Assembly (NCBI GenBank): GCA_021527695.1
Contig: JAKFAO010000004.1
Coordinates: 1,405,001-1,469,000, forward strand
Length of the DNA: 64,000 nucleotides
Reading direction: 5' to 3'
Source of the DNA: Naematelia aurantialba
Lineage: Eukaryota > Basidiomycota > Tremellomycetes > Tremellales > Naemateliaceae
The position numbers and the translations under genes were made by a program. The notes beneath the pieces are model-generated. The model was not told where the DNA came from, searched no databases, and saw only the letters and a program-made list of their open reading frames with translations. Shown here in pieces: positions 23,543-33,015 of the stretch. How positions within the stretch are numbered: position 1 is the first letter of the stretch; each line of letters begins with the position of its first letter.

Positions 23543-24910
23543 CTACAGATTGTATGCTGCGACGAGACGTTCCATACGGAGCGATTGGCGGCACAGCGGG
23601 CACTCGAGCTGGGCCGGAATGTCAGCTTTCAGCTGTCGTGCCCGGCAGAGGGAATGACGGACCTTATCGAGACCCCCTAGACAGCCCCAGCAGAATATGT
23701 GTCCGCACTCGGTGACCGCTACGGTACCTCCGCTGCCCTCCCCTGTACCTCTCGGCTCCAGGCACAGGGTGCATTGCCGCTCCGGCAGCGCAAGTGCTTC
23801 AGGTGTGAGATACGTATTCGGCGTGTCGTATTCCGCAGCTTTGGAGAAGATGATGGTCCGTGTCGGCGTCACAGGAGGTGTCAGCGGGGGAGAGAGGAGG
23901 TGGCTCGTGCCGGGCTGCATTGATGGCAAGGTGTGCGAGGCTGGCGGGATGTTGTCTATCGAGGCTGAGGCTCGCCGAGGGAATAGCCGATGCAGCAGAG
24001 GAAGGAGCATCATGATACCGAGTGGCTCATAGCTCGGTGGTACCTGCTCAGGTGGACGTGGGGGTAATGTCGATACCTGCTGAAATTAGCGTTAAATCTC
24101 GGTGACACAGATGACCTCAACACGGACGTATGAGATTCCAGTTAATCGTTTGCCGAATTCGAAGAATCTGCCACCAAACATGAACGCAATCATGTGCAGT
24201 TCGGGCAGCGCTTGGCCCAGGGGAGACTCGATCCAGCCAGCCAAACGCTTTCTGAACCCCCGCAGGGCGAATGGTCTGTCGTCGTCGTATATGTCCGCTG
24301 AGGACCGGAGGTAAGCTGCTGATGAGGGTGATGTGAGGAGACTAGGCAACAACAGAAAGAGGATTGTGAGAATTCGTCTCTACAAATCATCAACGACGTT
24401 CTTTGGGGATGTTAACTGAGTGAAATGTGAAACGGCACTGACTCGTCTGGACGGCAGTCTTCGCCTCGAAGCGGCGTACGGGAGGATATCCGTGTACTCT
24501 TCGCCTAGAGTCCGGGCGCCGCGTCCAAACGTCAATAACAAGTACACCGCTCGGACAAGAAGATCGATCGCAGTCTGCTTATGTGCAAGCCACCGGGTAC
24601 CTATCGACACAGGGTCATTCAGCTCGCTGCATGCGGACATCCGAGTGAGAAAAACTGGACTGACCAGCGAGGGAACGCAAGAGTTCCGAAGTGAGCTCGA
24701 CTAGCCTGCCGATCTGTGACGCATCTCTTTGATGGGCTCTCACTGAAGCTATGTCAGCTAGATAACAAGCAATTAAATGGGTAGCTGACAAATCTGAGCC
24801 TGGTGGGCAGGAGCGAATGACAAGCGAGCGTAGGCGTCTGTGGACTCGGCAGTGGGGGCCGGTGGAGGAATCGGGACTTGTCTTGATGGTCCAGCCGCTG
24901 ATTGGTCCAT
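23543..24910 (-). CDS. PEX10: Peroxisome biogenesis RING ubiquitin ligase PEX10
   Basis: Peroxisomal membrane RING E3 ligase that, with Pex2 and Pex12, ubiquitinates the import receptor Pex5. Spliced on the minus strand from ATG 24908-24910. The first exons give AHQRDASQIGRLVELTSEL and WLAHKQTAIDLLVRAVYLLL, then LGEEYTDILPYAA. A membrane-region exon carries GQALPELHMIAFMFGGRFFE and GKRLTGISYV, both Pex10 signatures. The C-terminal RING is C3HC4: RQCTLCLEP, CGHIFCWGC, then ECPLCRQSL, with a short intron between the second and third cysteine groups, ending LVAAYNL. All zinc ligands are present. PEX10 is divergent from HOS2. Confidence 0.94.
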
Positions 24911-25240
24911 CGTGTCGAATGCCGGCTAGCTGCCTTGGACGTCGACAGGTTCCCTAGCTACTCTACTCCACGATGCTGACCTCGCTGCACCGACTGGACA
25001 TGGATCAGAAGAGAGAACTCGAGAAGGAAGGAGCATATCATGCCGGTTAACCACAACGCCCGAAGCGACCTCGGAAAATGTCACGCGAGCCCCACGTGCA
25101 GGGCTGCCCCTGAGTTTGATGTTATTCGGGTGGCAAACATTCTGTTCAGCTCTTACATCTCTTTCTCTTACTTCATCACTTCATCACCACCTAAAACATC
25201 TTGACACCCATATGAGGCGGAAACTAGCCGGAACCTTGCG
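24911..25240. promoter_or_regulatory. Divergent promoter region PEX10/HOS2
   Basis: 330 bp between divergent starts. It contains a perfect E-box palindrome CACGTG at 25093-25098. A short upstream frame begins at ATG 25212 and stops just before the HOS2 ATG. No clear TATA box is visible. Confidence 0.45.
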
Positions 25241-27252
25241 ATGACCGTAGCCCCCAATCCACCGACGTTCTCAGACGCGCCGTTTTTTTTCGACAGACGT
25301 AATATCCATATTCCTCAACAAGAGGGTGCAAGGGTGCAGGTGGGTCCATAGTGTCTCTCTGTTTCTCGCAAATTTCTCAATTTCCTCGTTACACAACGTG
25401 GGATGTCTCTTGCTCTTTTATCTGTCTGGCCATGCGCTCCACTTCAGATATCGTCAAAGATCCCAAAGCTGACATGAGAAGGACCACTCGAAGCGCAGAG
25501 TCGCATACTACCATCCCAAACGGGTGGGAGACTATCATTATGGGGTACGTCCCTGATCTCCTCGCACACCAGCACAAATACTGCGCGGCCGTGCACTGCT
25601 GACGAGAGAAGGAACGACATCCCATGCGCCCACATCGCATTGAGCTCACTAACCAGCTCGTGCTGGGATACGGCCTGCACGAGCGCATGACTGTGCATTC
25701 CCCTCGCTCGGCAACGGAGGACGAGCTTTGTGATTTCCATCATGCGGATTACATTGATTTTTTGAAGCGGTCAGTATCTAGTCACGGTGCTTCCACGTCC
25801 GACCTCACCCATAACCCCCCGGGACTCGCCTTCTCCCAGCTCTCGGTCCCCCTCCACCTGACGCGCCAACTCACTACTGCTCATCCTGCTACTGCCACCT
25901 CCCGTCTAGATAATCGACCCATTAATGACTCTTATCTCTGACGAACGTTATAGGGTCACACCACGCAATGCCGCTCAACTTACAGAAGATTACACAAAAT
26001 GGAATATAGGCGACGACTGTCCGGTCTTTCACGGCGTGTTCGACTTTTGCCAGCAGTATGCCGGGGCCAGTCTGGCGGCGGCGCGTAAACTTGCAAATGG
26101 CGGAGCGGACGTGGCGATCAATTGGAGTGGGGGGCTGCATCATGCCAAGAAGGGCGAGGCGAGCGGGTTCTGTTATGTCAATGATATCGTTTTGGCCATC
26201 TTGGAATTACTTCGGTGAGCTTTCGCTTCCTTCCTTCCCTCCTTCCTTCCTTCCTTCCCTCCTTCCTTCCCTCCTTCCTTCCTTCCTTCCTTCCTTCCTT
26301 CCGTCTTCCTTCCTTTTTTCTTCTTCTCCCTCCCTTGTATCCTATCTCTCCTCTTGATGACGAGGTCGCTGATACCTGCCATGCCAGCCATCATCCCCGC
26401 GTGCTCTACATCGATATTGACATCCATCACGGCGACGGTGTGCAGGAAGCTTTCTACCTCTCGAACCGGGTTCTCACTGTCTCTTTTCACAAGTACGCCG
26501 CAGGCTTCTTTCCCGGCACGGGCAACCTATCCGAGATCGGCGCCGATCTCGGCAAATACTTTGCCCTCAACGTGCCGTTGCAAGACGGCATCGACGACGA
26601 GTCGTACATCTCGCTGTTCAAGGCCGTCATGGAACCGACAATCACTGCGTTCCGCCCGTCATCGATCGTGCTGCAGTGCGGGGCCGATTCTCTCGGCTGT
26701 GACAGGCTGGGCACGTTCAACCTCTCCATCGCTGCGCACGGCGAGTGCGTGCGGTTCATCCAGGCCTTTGGGCTGCCGCTGCTCGTCCTCGGTGGTGGGG
26801 GGTACCGTGCCTCCTCGGTCGCCCGCTGCTGGGCATACGAGACTGCCGTGCTGACCAATACCTCGCTGCCCGACGAGCTGCCCGAGAATGCCTACCTGCC
26901 ATTCTATGCGCCAGACTATCTGCTCCACCCGCCGTTGACCGGGCACATTCAGAACCTCAATACACGCCACTCGCTCGAACGTATACGTGTTATCATACGC
27001 GAGAAACTGCGGTACCTCAATGGCGCGCCCAGTGTGCAGATGCAGGAGATCCCGCCCGACCTGCTGGGCTTACTCGAGTCGGAGGAACGCTCCAAGGAGG
27101 AGCAGGACGAGGAGGAGCACGGGACCGGCGGAGCAGGCGAACACAGGCAAGACGCCTCGCACGCTCGAACCGAGTACATGGACCCAGAGGTCGGCGGCCT
27201 CGGCGACGGCTCAGGCTTCAATGGTCGACGACGGACAATGAGGGTCCTCTGA
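25241..27252 (+). CDS. HOS2: Class I histone deacetylase, Hos2 type
   Basis: Zinc-dependent lysine deacetylase of the Rpd3/Hos2 class. Exons run from ATG 25241 through five introns, the last (26216-26390) filled with a tetranucleotide repeat. The deacetylase fold starts [17 protein letters not shown]. It continues [38 protein letters not shown] and [20 protein letters not shown] (catalytic His pair). Zinc ligands lie in [17 protein letters not shown] and LQCGADSLG, and the catalytic Tyr in [16 protein letters not shown]. All active-site residues are intact. The C-terminal tail is acidic then basic. Hos2 is preferred over Rpd3 from the overall sequence feel and the diverged SLGCDRLG segment; this is less certain than the class I assignment. 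The acceptor of the first intron has two in-frame options. Confidence 0.93.
26216..26390 (+). repeat. CCTT/CTTC microsatellite filling an HOS2 intron
   Basis: From about 26228 to 26312 the intron is almost pure TTCC repeat with occasional TCCC variants. It ends in a short branch-site region and acceptor (CATGCCAG) before exon 5. On the minus strand it is a polypurine tract. Confidence 0.9.
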
Positions 27253-27661
27253 AGAGCTGCTAGGACAATTAGGGTCTTAATGGGTGGCGATTCTCTAGCC
27301 GTCATCTCTCATCTCTCAGTCTCCCAGAAGAGGATGCCCTGCCGGGGCTTGACTTAGATGCTGCATCTGGAAAGAGGGTATATTTTGATGTAGGTCTAGA
27401 TGTTGTATCACCCCTGAAAGGCACCAAGCAATGCTACTGCTGCTGCTACTGCTACTACTTGATCAACCCCGACACACCCTACTTCCCACTCTATGATCTC
27501 CTCCCTACCAGTCTAAGATATCCTCCCGGCATCGTCTGTTCCGGCGCTCTCCATGTAGACACCGTCGGGCCCGTGGTAGCCTTACCGCCTTGCTGACTTT
27601 GTCGAGCTAATGGTATGCGTGGCCGTCGCGTCGCGTCGCATGCCGTTCACCCAAGAGTCGC
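27253..27661. other. Intergenic region between convergent HOS2 and a coiled-coil gene
   Basis: 3' flanks only. A short run of CTGCTGCTACTGCTACTA (about 27434-27452) is visible. No gene is supported. Confidence 0.4.
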
Positions 27662-28376
27662 TCATGACAGCTTCCCATGCCTCCTTCTCGCCGACCACCG
27701 CCTCACGCCCCAGACCCCAAGCCCAAAGATACCCTGCCCCACGACCCACTTGCTCACCGTCTCCCAGTTCACCGTGCGCCCTGCTGCACCTCTATGTCCC
27801 GGCGGCATGTCGCGCTCGCCCGGGTCGACGTGCGCGCGTGCCGGTGGTTCACCTGGCGTGGCGAGGTGGATGCCTAGGCGGTGTTGCACGTCGAGTAACA
27901 TCTCGTATTGCCATTCCTGGTCCGTCAGCTCTGACATCTGTCTATCCTCCTTATGGGAGCCCGGATGTAGCATGAGGTATGCCAGAGATTCGGTGTTTGG
28001 TGCTGCACGACTCACGTTCAGAGCGGACATCTCGCCGTCCCAGAGCCTCATGGCGCTGCGCATGTCGCTTGCGATCTTGATCAACGCTGCCTGCCGACTC
28101 TCGAGCGCGGCGACTCGATCCGACAGGTCCGCCAATGCATTCCTGATTCACGATCAGCCACCGCACGCTCCGCCCGCAGGGCTGAGTATGTGTGTGTTGG
28201 AAGATGGGGGTGGGGGAGGGTGCCGATCCGACAGATTAGAGTACCGATGGCGGCGGATGAACACCTGAGACTCACGCAACTACAGGTCCGACATGGGCGC
28301 CGTCGGCGATGCCTGCCCCAGCATCGGTTGCCATGATATCCACGCGGCGCGAGAGATGTTCCAGCGCCTCAAGCAT
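27662..28376 (-). CDS. Coiled-coil protein of unknown function (5' end unresolved)
   Basis: Not recognised. Reading upstream from the TGA at 27662, an exon joins across the intron GTGAGT...TCAG (about 28140-28275) to a second exon. Together they give MLEALEHLSRRVDI..., then NALADLSDRVAALESRQAAL, a heptad-like coiled coil. A C-terminal block TVNWETVSKWVVGQGIFGLG follows, with a basic end, which could be a short membrane-associated helix. A 78-nt segment at 27938-28015 keeps frame but has perfect intron ends. The open frame continues upstream as Ala/Pro-rich sequence to an ATG at 28763, inside the neighbour's coding region. The start given (28376) is the first in-frame ATG that avoids overlap; a 5' exon may be missed. 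Confidence 0.55.
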
Positions 28377-28573
28377 ACGCTGTTGCGAGTGCAGCAGGAT
28401 ATCGTCGAGGATCTCGGACCCGGTGTTGAAGCCTTCCAGCGGCGCTGGTGGGGCCGGCGCAGCCGGCGCCGCTTCAGGTGCCGTCGGTGCCAGGTCTTCA
28501 TGTGCACCTGGCGCAACGTTATGACGAGAGCTTTCGACACCGTCTATGCAGACCACTACATGGCGTTCCCGCG

Positions 28574-29875
28574 TCAGAGATGGGACGGCCAGTAAAAAGG
28601 GAATATGGACTGACGGTACTGAAACTCCTGGTCGAGGAAGCCTGGCTGGAACGTGCTGTCCCGGATCGACTCTGAATGGTACAAGAATGCCGTAGGGTCC
28701 GGGTTGATCGGCTCGTCGAAACATCTCGCACTGCGCACACCCTGGTGTCTCGCCTCGTCCCAATTATCCGTCACCGTCCACCCCTCCAGACCCGCAGCGG
28801 CGATTCCGTAGCCCATGAATCTCCCCCTCAGCCCGTTGGCTACCACTGAACCACCCTTGAGGATAGTTTCCGTGTCGTCCGACCAGACCGTCGCTCCCAG
28901 CCCAATGGCAACGCGGATGGTGCGGCGGGCTGCGTCGATGATATTGGCCTTGATGGTTGTGCCGGTATAGTCGCCGTCAAACGGCGTACTGTCGACCGCG
29001 AGAATACCCGCCATAGCGGATCGGGAGCGCGTCGTGATCGTATTCGCGTGGACGACGGTACCAGGAGCGCAGTAGACGACGACGGCTGCATCTGTGCAGT
29101 CGTGGAACGCGTTGTCGCGCACATAAGAGTCTCGACATGCGATGCTGATCCCGTCGGCGAGGGGTCGACCATCTGGTGCAGCTTCCGGATCTGGCCCGTC
29201 GACCGCCGGGTCATATTCCTCACCCGCAGGACCGATCTCGTTCTTTTCAATGATGGCCCCAGAGCACGACAGCTTATCTCCCTCTCGCACGTGGATGGCC
29301 GTGAACCCCCGAGGATCCTTCAGCCAGCATCCGCGCACACTCTGCCCCTGGTTGCCGCCAAGCACGACTAGCCCCGTAGCCGCTTCAACGTCCTTCATCC
29401 GCCCGAGACCGGCACGGTTCCCATCGACGATGAGAGCCCGCACCGCGACGCGGGCACACCGCCGGCAGTCGCCCTGTACCGCCGTGGCTAGATCCCCCTC
29501 GACTCGAAGTGTCGCTCGGTCTGCGCCGGTGGGATACCCAAAGGTCGCCAGCTCCTGGTCGGCTGCAGTGAAGACCACGGTCCCCGACATCCGGTACACC
29601 TTCGACGGGCAGAGGTAGACCTTGGTCCCCGGCCCACCATCGATGAAGAGCTGGTTGATCGAGTCGTAGTCGGCGAAACGCAGACAGTTGTTCGGCGCGG
29701 CTGATACTACCGTCACAAGGTAGCAGGCGAGCAGTAGCAGCGACAGGGCGATGCGGGAACAGCACAGAGGAAGAACGGACTGTGCGGGAGCCGAGGGACA
29801 CCGCCGCCGTCGCCGCTTGTACGAGTAGTGCGGATTTGTAGACCCAGATACGGTCGGATGTGAAAGGTCGGTCAT
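28574..29875 (-). CDS. Membrane-anchored or secreted beta-helix protein
   Basis: 433 residues, intronless. A cytoplasm-like basic stretch (SYKRRRRRC) precedes a strong hydrophobic segment (IALSLLLLACYLVTVVSAA, about residues 36-54), so it is either a signal anchor or a long signal peptide ending at SAA. The rest reads like a right-handed parallel beta-helix (pectate-lyase-like fold): repeating short strands with Asn/Gly/Val turns, e.g. GDLATAVQGDCRRCARVAVR, GLVVLGGNQGQSVRGCWLKD, SYVRDNAFHDCTDAAVVVYC, GTVVHANTITTRSRSAM and YGIAAAGLEGWTVTDNW. No catalytic signature is recognised, so a polysaccharide lyase or hydrolase role is only a possibility. The frame is open for 101 codons upstream of ATG 29875 without another ATG. 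Confidence 0.75.
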   Translation of the reverse strand: MTDLSHPTVSGSTNPHYSYKRRRRRCPSAPAQSVLPLCCSRIALSLLLLACYLVTVVSAAPNNCLRFADYDSINQLFIDGGPGTKVYLCPSKVYRMSGTVVFTAADQELATFGYPTGADRATLRVEGDLATAVQGDCRRCARVAVRALIVDGNRAGLGRMKDVEAATGLVVLGGNQGQSVRGCWLKDPRGFTAIHVREGDKLSCSGAIIEKNEIGPAGEEYDPAVDGPDPEAAPDGRPLADGISIACRDSYVRDNAFHDCTDAAVVVYCAPGTVVHANTITTRSRSAMAGILAVDSTPFDGDYTGTTIKANIIDAARRTIRVAIGLGATVWSDDTETILKGGSVVANGLRGRFMGYGIAAAGLEGWTVTDNWDEARHQGVRSARCFDEPINPDPTAFLYHSESIRDSTFQPGFLDQEFQYRQSIFPFYWPSHL

Positions 29876-30340
29876 CTTTCCCAGACGCACGCCGGCGCCG
29901 ACATTGGCAAGCGGGCGTTTCAGGCCCCAGCGCTCGACGACCGGTGGCGCAGTTCTTGCCAAGGCGAGCCGTCTCGTATTGCTGCGTAGCAAGCTCCACT
30001 GGTGCGCAGTCTGCGAGGTCACGAATGATACGCTCGTTGAGCACGACGTCCAGCTCAACAACAGCGAGCTAGACGCGATCACTCGCGACCGCGTGTCCAA
30101 GTCACGTGATGTGTTTGGCGACAATTTGGCAGTAAGTAGTAGTAGTCTCCCCCATTCCACTATAGGGCTCTCATTCACATCACAGGCATGACAAGAAGAG
30201 TGTGACGGGCATGGCGTGAGTCATGGTGGCTTCTCAATACGCTCCCAGACAATGCATACACATGAAGAATAAATATGAGAATTCAAAATGGACGGATAGT
30301 CACTGCCGCATCAAAAGGTGATCCATCCGACAGTGGGTTG
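29876..30340. other. Region upstream of the beta-helix gene and downstream of orphan C
   Basis: Contains an open but ATG-less extension of the beta-helix frame (to about 30178) and the first copy of a duplicated 3'-flank element (30233-30319). No other gene is supported. Confidence 0.4.
30233..30319 (-). repeat. Duplicated 3'-flank element, copy 1
   Basis: Aligns with 31622-31711. Shared identical cores are GACAATGCATACACATG and TGGACGGATAGTCAC, followed by CCGCATCAAA. Both copies lie just downstream of an orphan gene (C and D, minus strand). Confidence 0.85.
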
Positions 30341-30811
30341 CTACCTTCTAGACAGCTGACTCACGATGCCTGAAGCGATTGTTGGGACAATCGTGGGATC
30401 AGCTGCATGAGCGTTCTTTAGGCTCTCGCTCATGTTGGAGCGAAACCATTGTTCATGCTCGAGCAGCATCCTAGTAATCGCCTGATCATTCAGCCTAACA
30501 TCGAAAAGGCGGGAATTCGCTTTCAACGTCCCTCCTGGTCCAGTAGGCCTCATAGACCACGCGCCGAACGTGAAGCTTTCCGATCCGTTTTGCTCACGGA
30601 CGACTATCGCTGAGTTACCCACGCCGCTGCGGACAAGGACTATAAAGGGAGAGCTTTCACTCCACTCGGCGTCGTCCTGGAAACAGCGTACGAGGTCCGG
30701 ATGCAGCGTAGCTAGTTGAGTAGGCATGCTTGTACCGCGGACTAACTGGCTACCATTCGGGAAAAACAGGGTGGTGAACTGCGAATTGGTGACAGCTTGC
30801 GTGGGGTCCAT
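30341..30811 (-). CDS. Intronless orphan protein C (156 aa), family with orphan D
   Basis: Not recognised. The single exon starts at ATG 30811. Predicted order: FFPNGSQLVRG (about residue 16-26), HPDLVRCFQDD, a strand pair SPFIVLVRSGVGNSAIVVRE, ESFTFGAWSM, then helices RLNDQAITRMLLEHEQWF. No signal peptide or membrane helix. Collinear short matches to orphan D are P-N/D-G-S, L-V-R/D-C/A-F and F-G-A-W/Y, and the promoter and 3' flank are duplicated with orphan D. Together these indicate a diverged tandem duplicate. It is much shorter than D and may be C-terminally truncated relative to it. Confidence 0.6.
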   Translation of the reverse strand: MDPTQAVTNSQFTTLFFPNGSQLVRGTSMPTQLATLHPDLVRCFQDDAEWSESSPFIVLVRSGVGNSAIVVREQNGSESFTFGAWSMRPTGPGGTLKANSRLFDVRLNDQAITRMLLEHEQWFRSNMSESLKNAHAADPTIVPTIASGIVSQLSRR

Positions 30812-30854
30812 TCTGGTATGGAATGGGAATCAATGTGGAATGGTCTGAAGAATG

Positions 30855-30912
30855 ATATATGCTGCTCAGAGCCTTCGTTCTGGCAGCCTTTGTAGCTGTT
30901 GAGCCAGTCAAG
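30855..30912 (-). promoter_or_regulatory. Duplicated promoter element upstream of orphan C
   Basis: On the minus strand it reads CTTGACTGGCTCAACAGCTA then CAAAGGCTGCCAG...GGCTCTGA. The region at 33062-33116 upstream of orphan D reads CTTGACAGATTGAAAGCTAT then AAAAGGCTGTCA...TGCTCTGA. The matching spacing suggests a common origin. The orphan D copy has a good TATAAAA box; here it is TACAAAG. Confidence 0.65.
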
Positions 30913-31083
30913 AAGACAATGTGGCCGTCTTCTCCATCCCTTCAGCCAGTCATGCTTTGTCAGCAAGCACCAAATTTTCGATCCCAGCGTTCGCCGTCAC
31001 TTACCCTTTGTTAGCTCCCGGAAGTTCTCGGTCTACATCTCACAAGGGAAAGAACCCACTTCGCACTCGCATTGCTTCCCCAT

Positions 31084-31131
31084 CCAATCATTTCCCACCC
31101 CAATCACTTCCCACTCCAGTCACTTCCCTAC
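31084..31131 (+). repeat. Three-copy 16-bp tandem repeat
   Basis: Copies at 31084-31099, 31100-31115 and 31116-31131 follow CCAATCACTTCCCACT with one to four changes. A further related CAATCACTTCCCACCCC occurs near 31216. Confidence 0.8.
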
Positions 31132-31504
31132 CCACTCCTCCCTCCTCCCAAGGTTTCTCATCCCAGCATGTCCGTTCCATCGCCTCCCACGACAAACGCC
31201 TCCCACGGTAATCGACAATCACTTCCCACCCCCGTCGAAAGCCTGGCAGCCGGTTCGTCCGTTGCCCAATGCCACCCAGGTGAAACAAGTCTGCCCGGGC
31301 ATGACGCAGTCGCATTGACCAGTCTCGAACGTGGCATCTTCTTACCTTGTGATTTTGAAAGAATTGATGAGATATCGGAATTACTGTTTCCCAGAATTGC
31401 GAAATGGCTGATGCATTATGGGCCAAAGAATCTGGCTCCTGGATCTGAAAGAGACGGTTCAGATGTAATTCATAGTCATGTCGTTACATGCTGCATCGAT
31501 CCCG

Positions 31505-31561
31505 GTTGAGAGTGGCGAAGGTGACCTGGGAGTTTCGCCACTCCCGCAGGGAGGTCTCAAC
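31505..31561. other. Nested hairpin followed by a T-run
   Basis: GTTGAGA (31505-31511) is complementary to TCTCAAC (31555-31561). GAGTGGCGAA (31510-31519) is complementary to TTCGCCACTC (31534-31543), with a 14-nt loop. CTCCCGCAGGGAG (31541-31553) can form a competing small hairpin. A run of five T follows at once. The function is unknown. Confidence 0.55.
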
Positions 31562-31621
31562 TTTTTATTTACTACACTTGATCAGACAAGTGGAAAAGAA
31601 CGACATGAGTCCGATACTGTC

Positions 31622-31711
31622 CTCTCGATACGCTCTCGGACAATGCATACACATGGGAGATAAGAGTTAGAATCATCGAGTGGACGGATAGTCACCCGCC
31701 GCATCAAAGGT
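31622..31711 (-). repeat. Duplicated 3'-flank element, copy 2
   Basis: Second copy of the element at 30233-30319, lying just beyond the stop codon of orphan D. Confidence 0.85.
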
Positions 31712-31761
31712 CAGCAGTGGTACACTGCTGAGGCTGCAGGGGCGGCGGCCATGATAGCTGG

Positions 31762-33015
31762 CTACTCCTTCTCCCCTTCAGTTCTGGTTTGGTTGTCGTT
31801 CCCACCAGCGTCGAGGCTTCTGGTTGGAACAGCACTGCTCAGAGCGCCTGCCATTATCCAGGGGGCCCATCCCGACGCTCGACTCCGTTGTGCAGACTTG
31901 TCAACAGAAAGTGCCGAGGAAGACTGGAAGGCGAGTTGCTTTGCACGACGAACGATTTCCTCTCCCTGCTCCCGGACTGTATTGTTGTATCCGAAACACG
32001 TGAAGTCCTCGGAGTCGTGTAGCGTGTCTCCTCCAATCGTGTCAACCTCGTCCTTGGCAGACCTCGCCTCAATGGAGCGTTCTAGCAAGGCTGCTTGGAT
32101 CTCATAGCTGATATTAGCACCGCCCATGGAAGCGCTGGCCGGTTCAACTAAAACTCTCTTGCCGTAGGCACTGCCAGAAGACTGGGGACTGTCAGTAATT
32201 TCTCCAGCCTGATTGCTGCTCGATATGCTGCTTGTGCACCAAAAGGCTGCCTGGTGGATGCTGCGTGTCATGTTAACTACAGAGGAGTACAGCTTTGAAG
32301 CTCTTGAACCACCGCCGTTGCGCTTCAATGCAATCCTCCTGTATTTGTTTCTGTCGTGGCGACTGGTGATGGCGTCAGAGAGAGCAAGGATGGTGTTTAC
32401 ATCTGCCTCGTCTTGAAGTCTGTTGGCGATATGGAAGCCACGACTTAAGTCATGCTTGACGAGTTGCACAGCAAAGTCTTTCGGCAACGTGCCACAGGCG
32501 AACCCAATGGTGACCCGTGGGTTCTGGAGACTGGGCTCACTGCAATTGTATGCGCCGAACTCGAGGACGGTCGTGTCAGTCTCTTCATTGTCATAGACCG
32601 CCTCGGTCACTAGAATGTTTGCCTGCATTTGGCTCTTGTTTTCGGTATCCTTCTGTTCCGCATCCTCCACAGCCTTCACTGCGTGTGTGGTCTGTTCTTC
32701 TGCCACGGGGTTCAGGATAGTCATAGTCCATCCAGTCGAGCCCTCCATGGCCTCCACAGTCCGGCCAATCAAAAACGCATCAACCAACAAACTGTCTCCG
32801 GTGACACGGTATACTTTACTGAGGGCGCTGACCATTGCATCCACGGAACCGTCTGGAACCCATGCGGTGAGCAATTCCTGACTTGGTCCTCTTTTCAGTG
32901 AGCCTTCTGTCGTCTGTGGGACACTCGATAATCGAGGTCTGTACGATATCTGAGAGACAGGGTCACTCTTATCCAATTCAAGGTCACCACGGGGGACGTC
33001 TTCAATAGTGGACAT
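31762..33015 (-). CDS. Intronless orphan protein D (417 aa), family with orphan C
   Basis: Not recognised. The first ATG is at 33013-33015, with a TATAAAA box about 80 bp upstream. The N-terminal half looks folded: AWVPDGSVDAMVSALSKVYR (51-70), SLLVDAFLIGRTVEAM, GSTGWTMTILNP, TTVLEFGAYNC (148-158), PRVTIGFACGTLPKDFAVQL, and the helix DEADVNTILALSDA (202-215). A basic patch NKYRRIALKRNGGGS follows. The C-terminal half is Ser-rich with one long helix REQGEEIVRRAKQLAFQ near residue 360. No signal peptide or confident membrane helix. The gene shares both flanks and collinear motifs with orphan C. Function unknown. Confidence 0.62.
   Translation of the reverse strand: MSTIEDVPRGDLELDKSDPVSQISYRPRLSSVPQTTEGSLKRGPSQELLTAWVPDGSVDAMVSALSKVYRVTGDSLLVDAFLIGRTVEAMEGSTGWTMTILNPVAEEQTTHAVKAVEDAEQKDTENKSQMQANILVTEAVYDNEETDTTVLEFGAYNCSEPSLQNPRVTIGFACGTLPKDFAVQLVKHDLSRGFHIANRLQDEADVNTILALSDAITSRHDRNKYRRIALKRNGGGSRASKLYSSVVNMTRSIHQAAFWCTSSISSSNQAGEITDSPQSSGSAYGKRVLVEPASASMGGANISYEIQAALLERSIEARSAKDEVDTIGGDTLHDSEDFTCFGYNNTVREQGEEIVRRAKQLAFQSSSALSVDKSAQRSRASGWAPWIMAGALSSAVPTRSLDAGGNDNQTRTEGEKE

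Larger units (their letters stand above)
30812..31761. other. Intergenic region between orphans C and D with short repeats and a hairpin
   Basis: Contains a promoter-like element (30855-30912) shared with orphan D, a 16-bp triplicate (31084-31131), a nested hairpin (31505-31561) and the second 3'-flank copy (31622-31711). Plus-strand open frames here lack support. Confidence 0.5.

Noticed and set aside
28574..30178. Longer 534-codon version of the beta-helix protein
   Set aside because: The frame has no ATG before 29875 and the extra part lacks the fold; it starts at a GTG codon.
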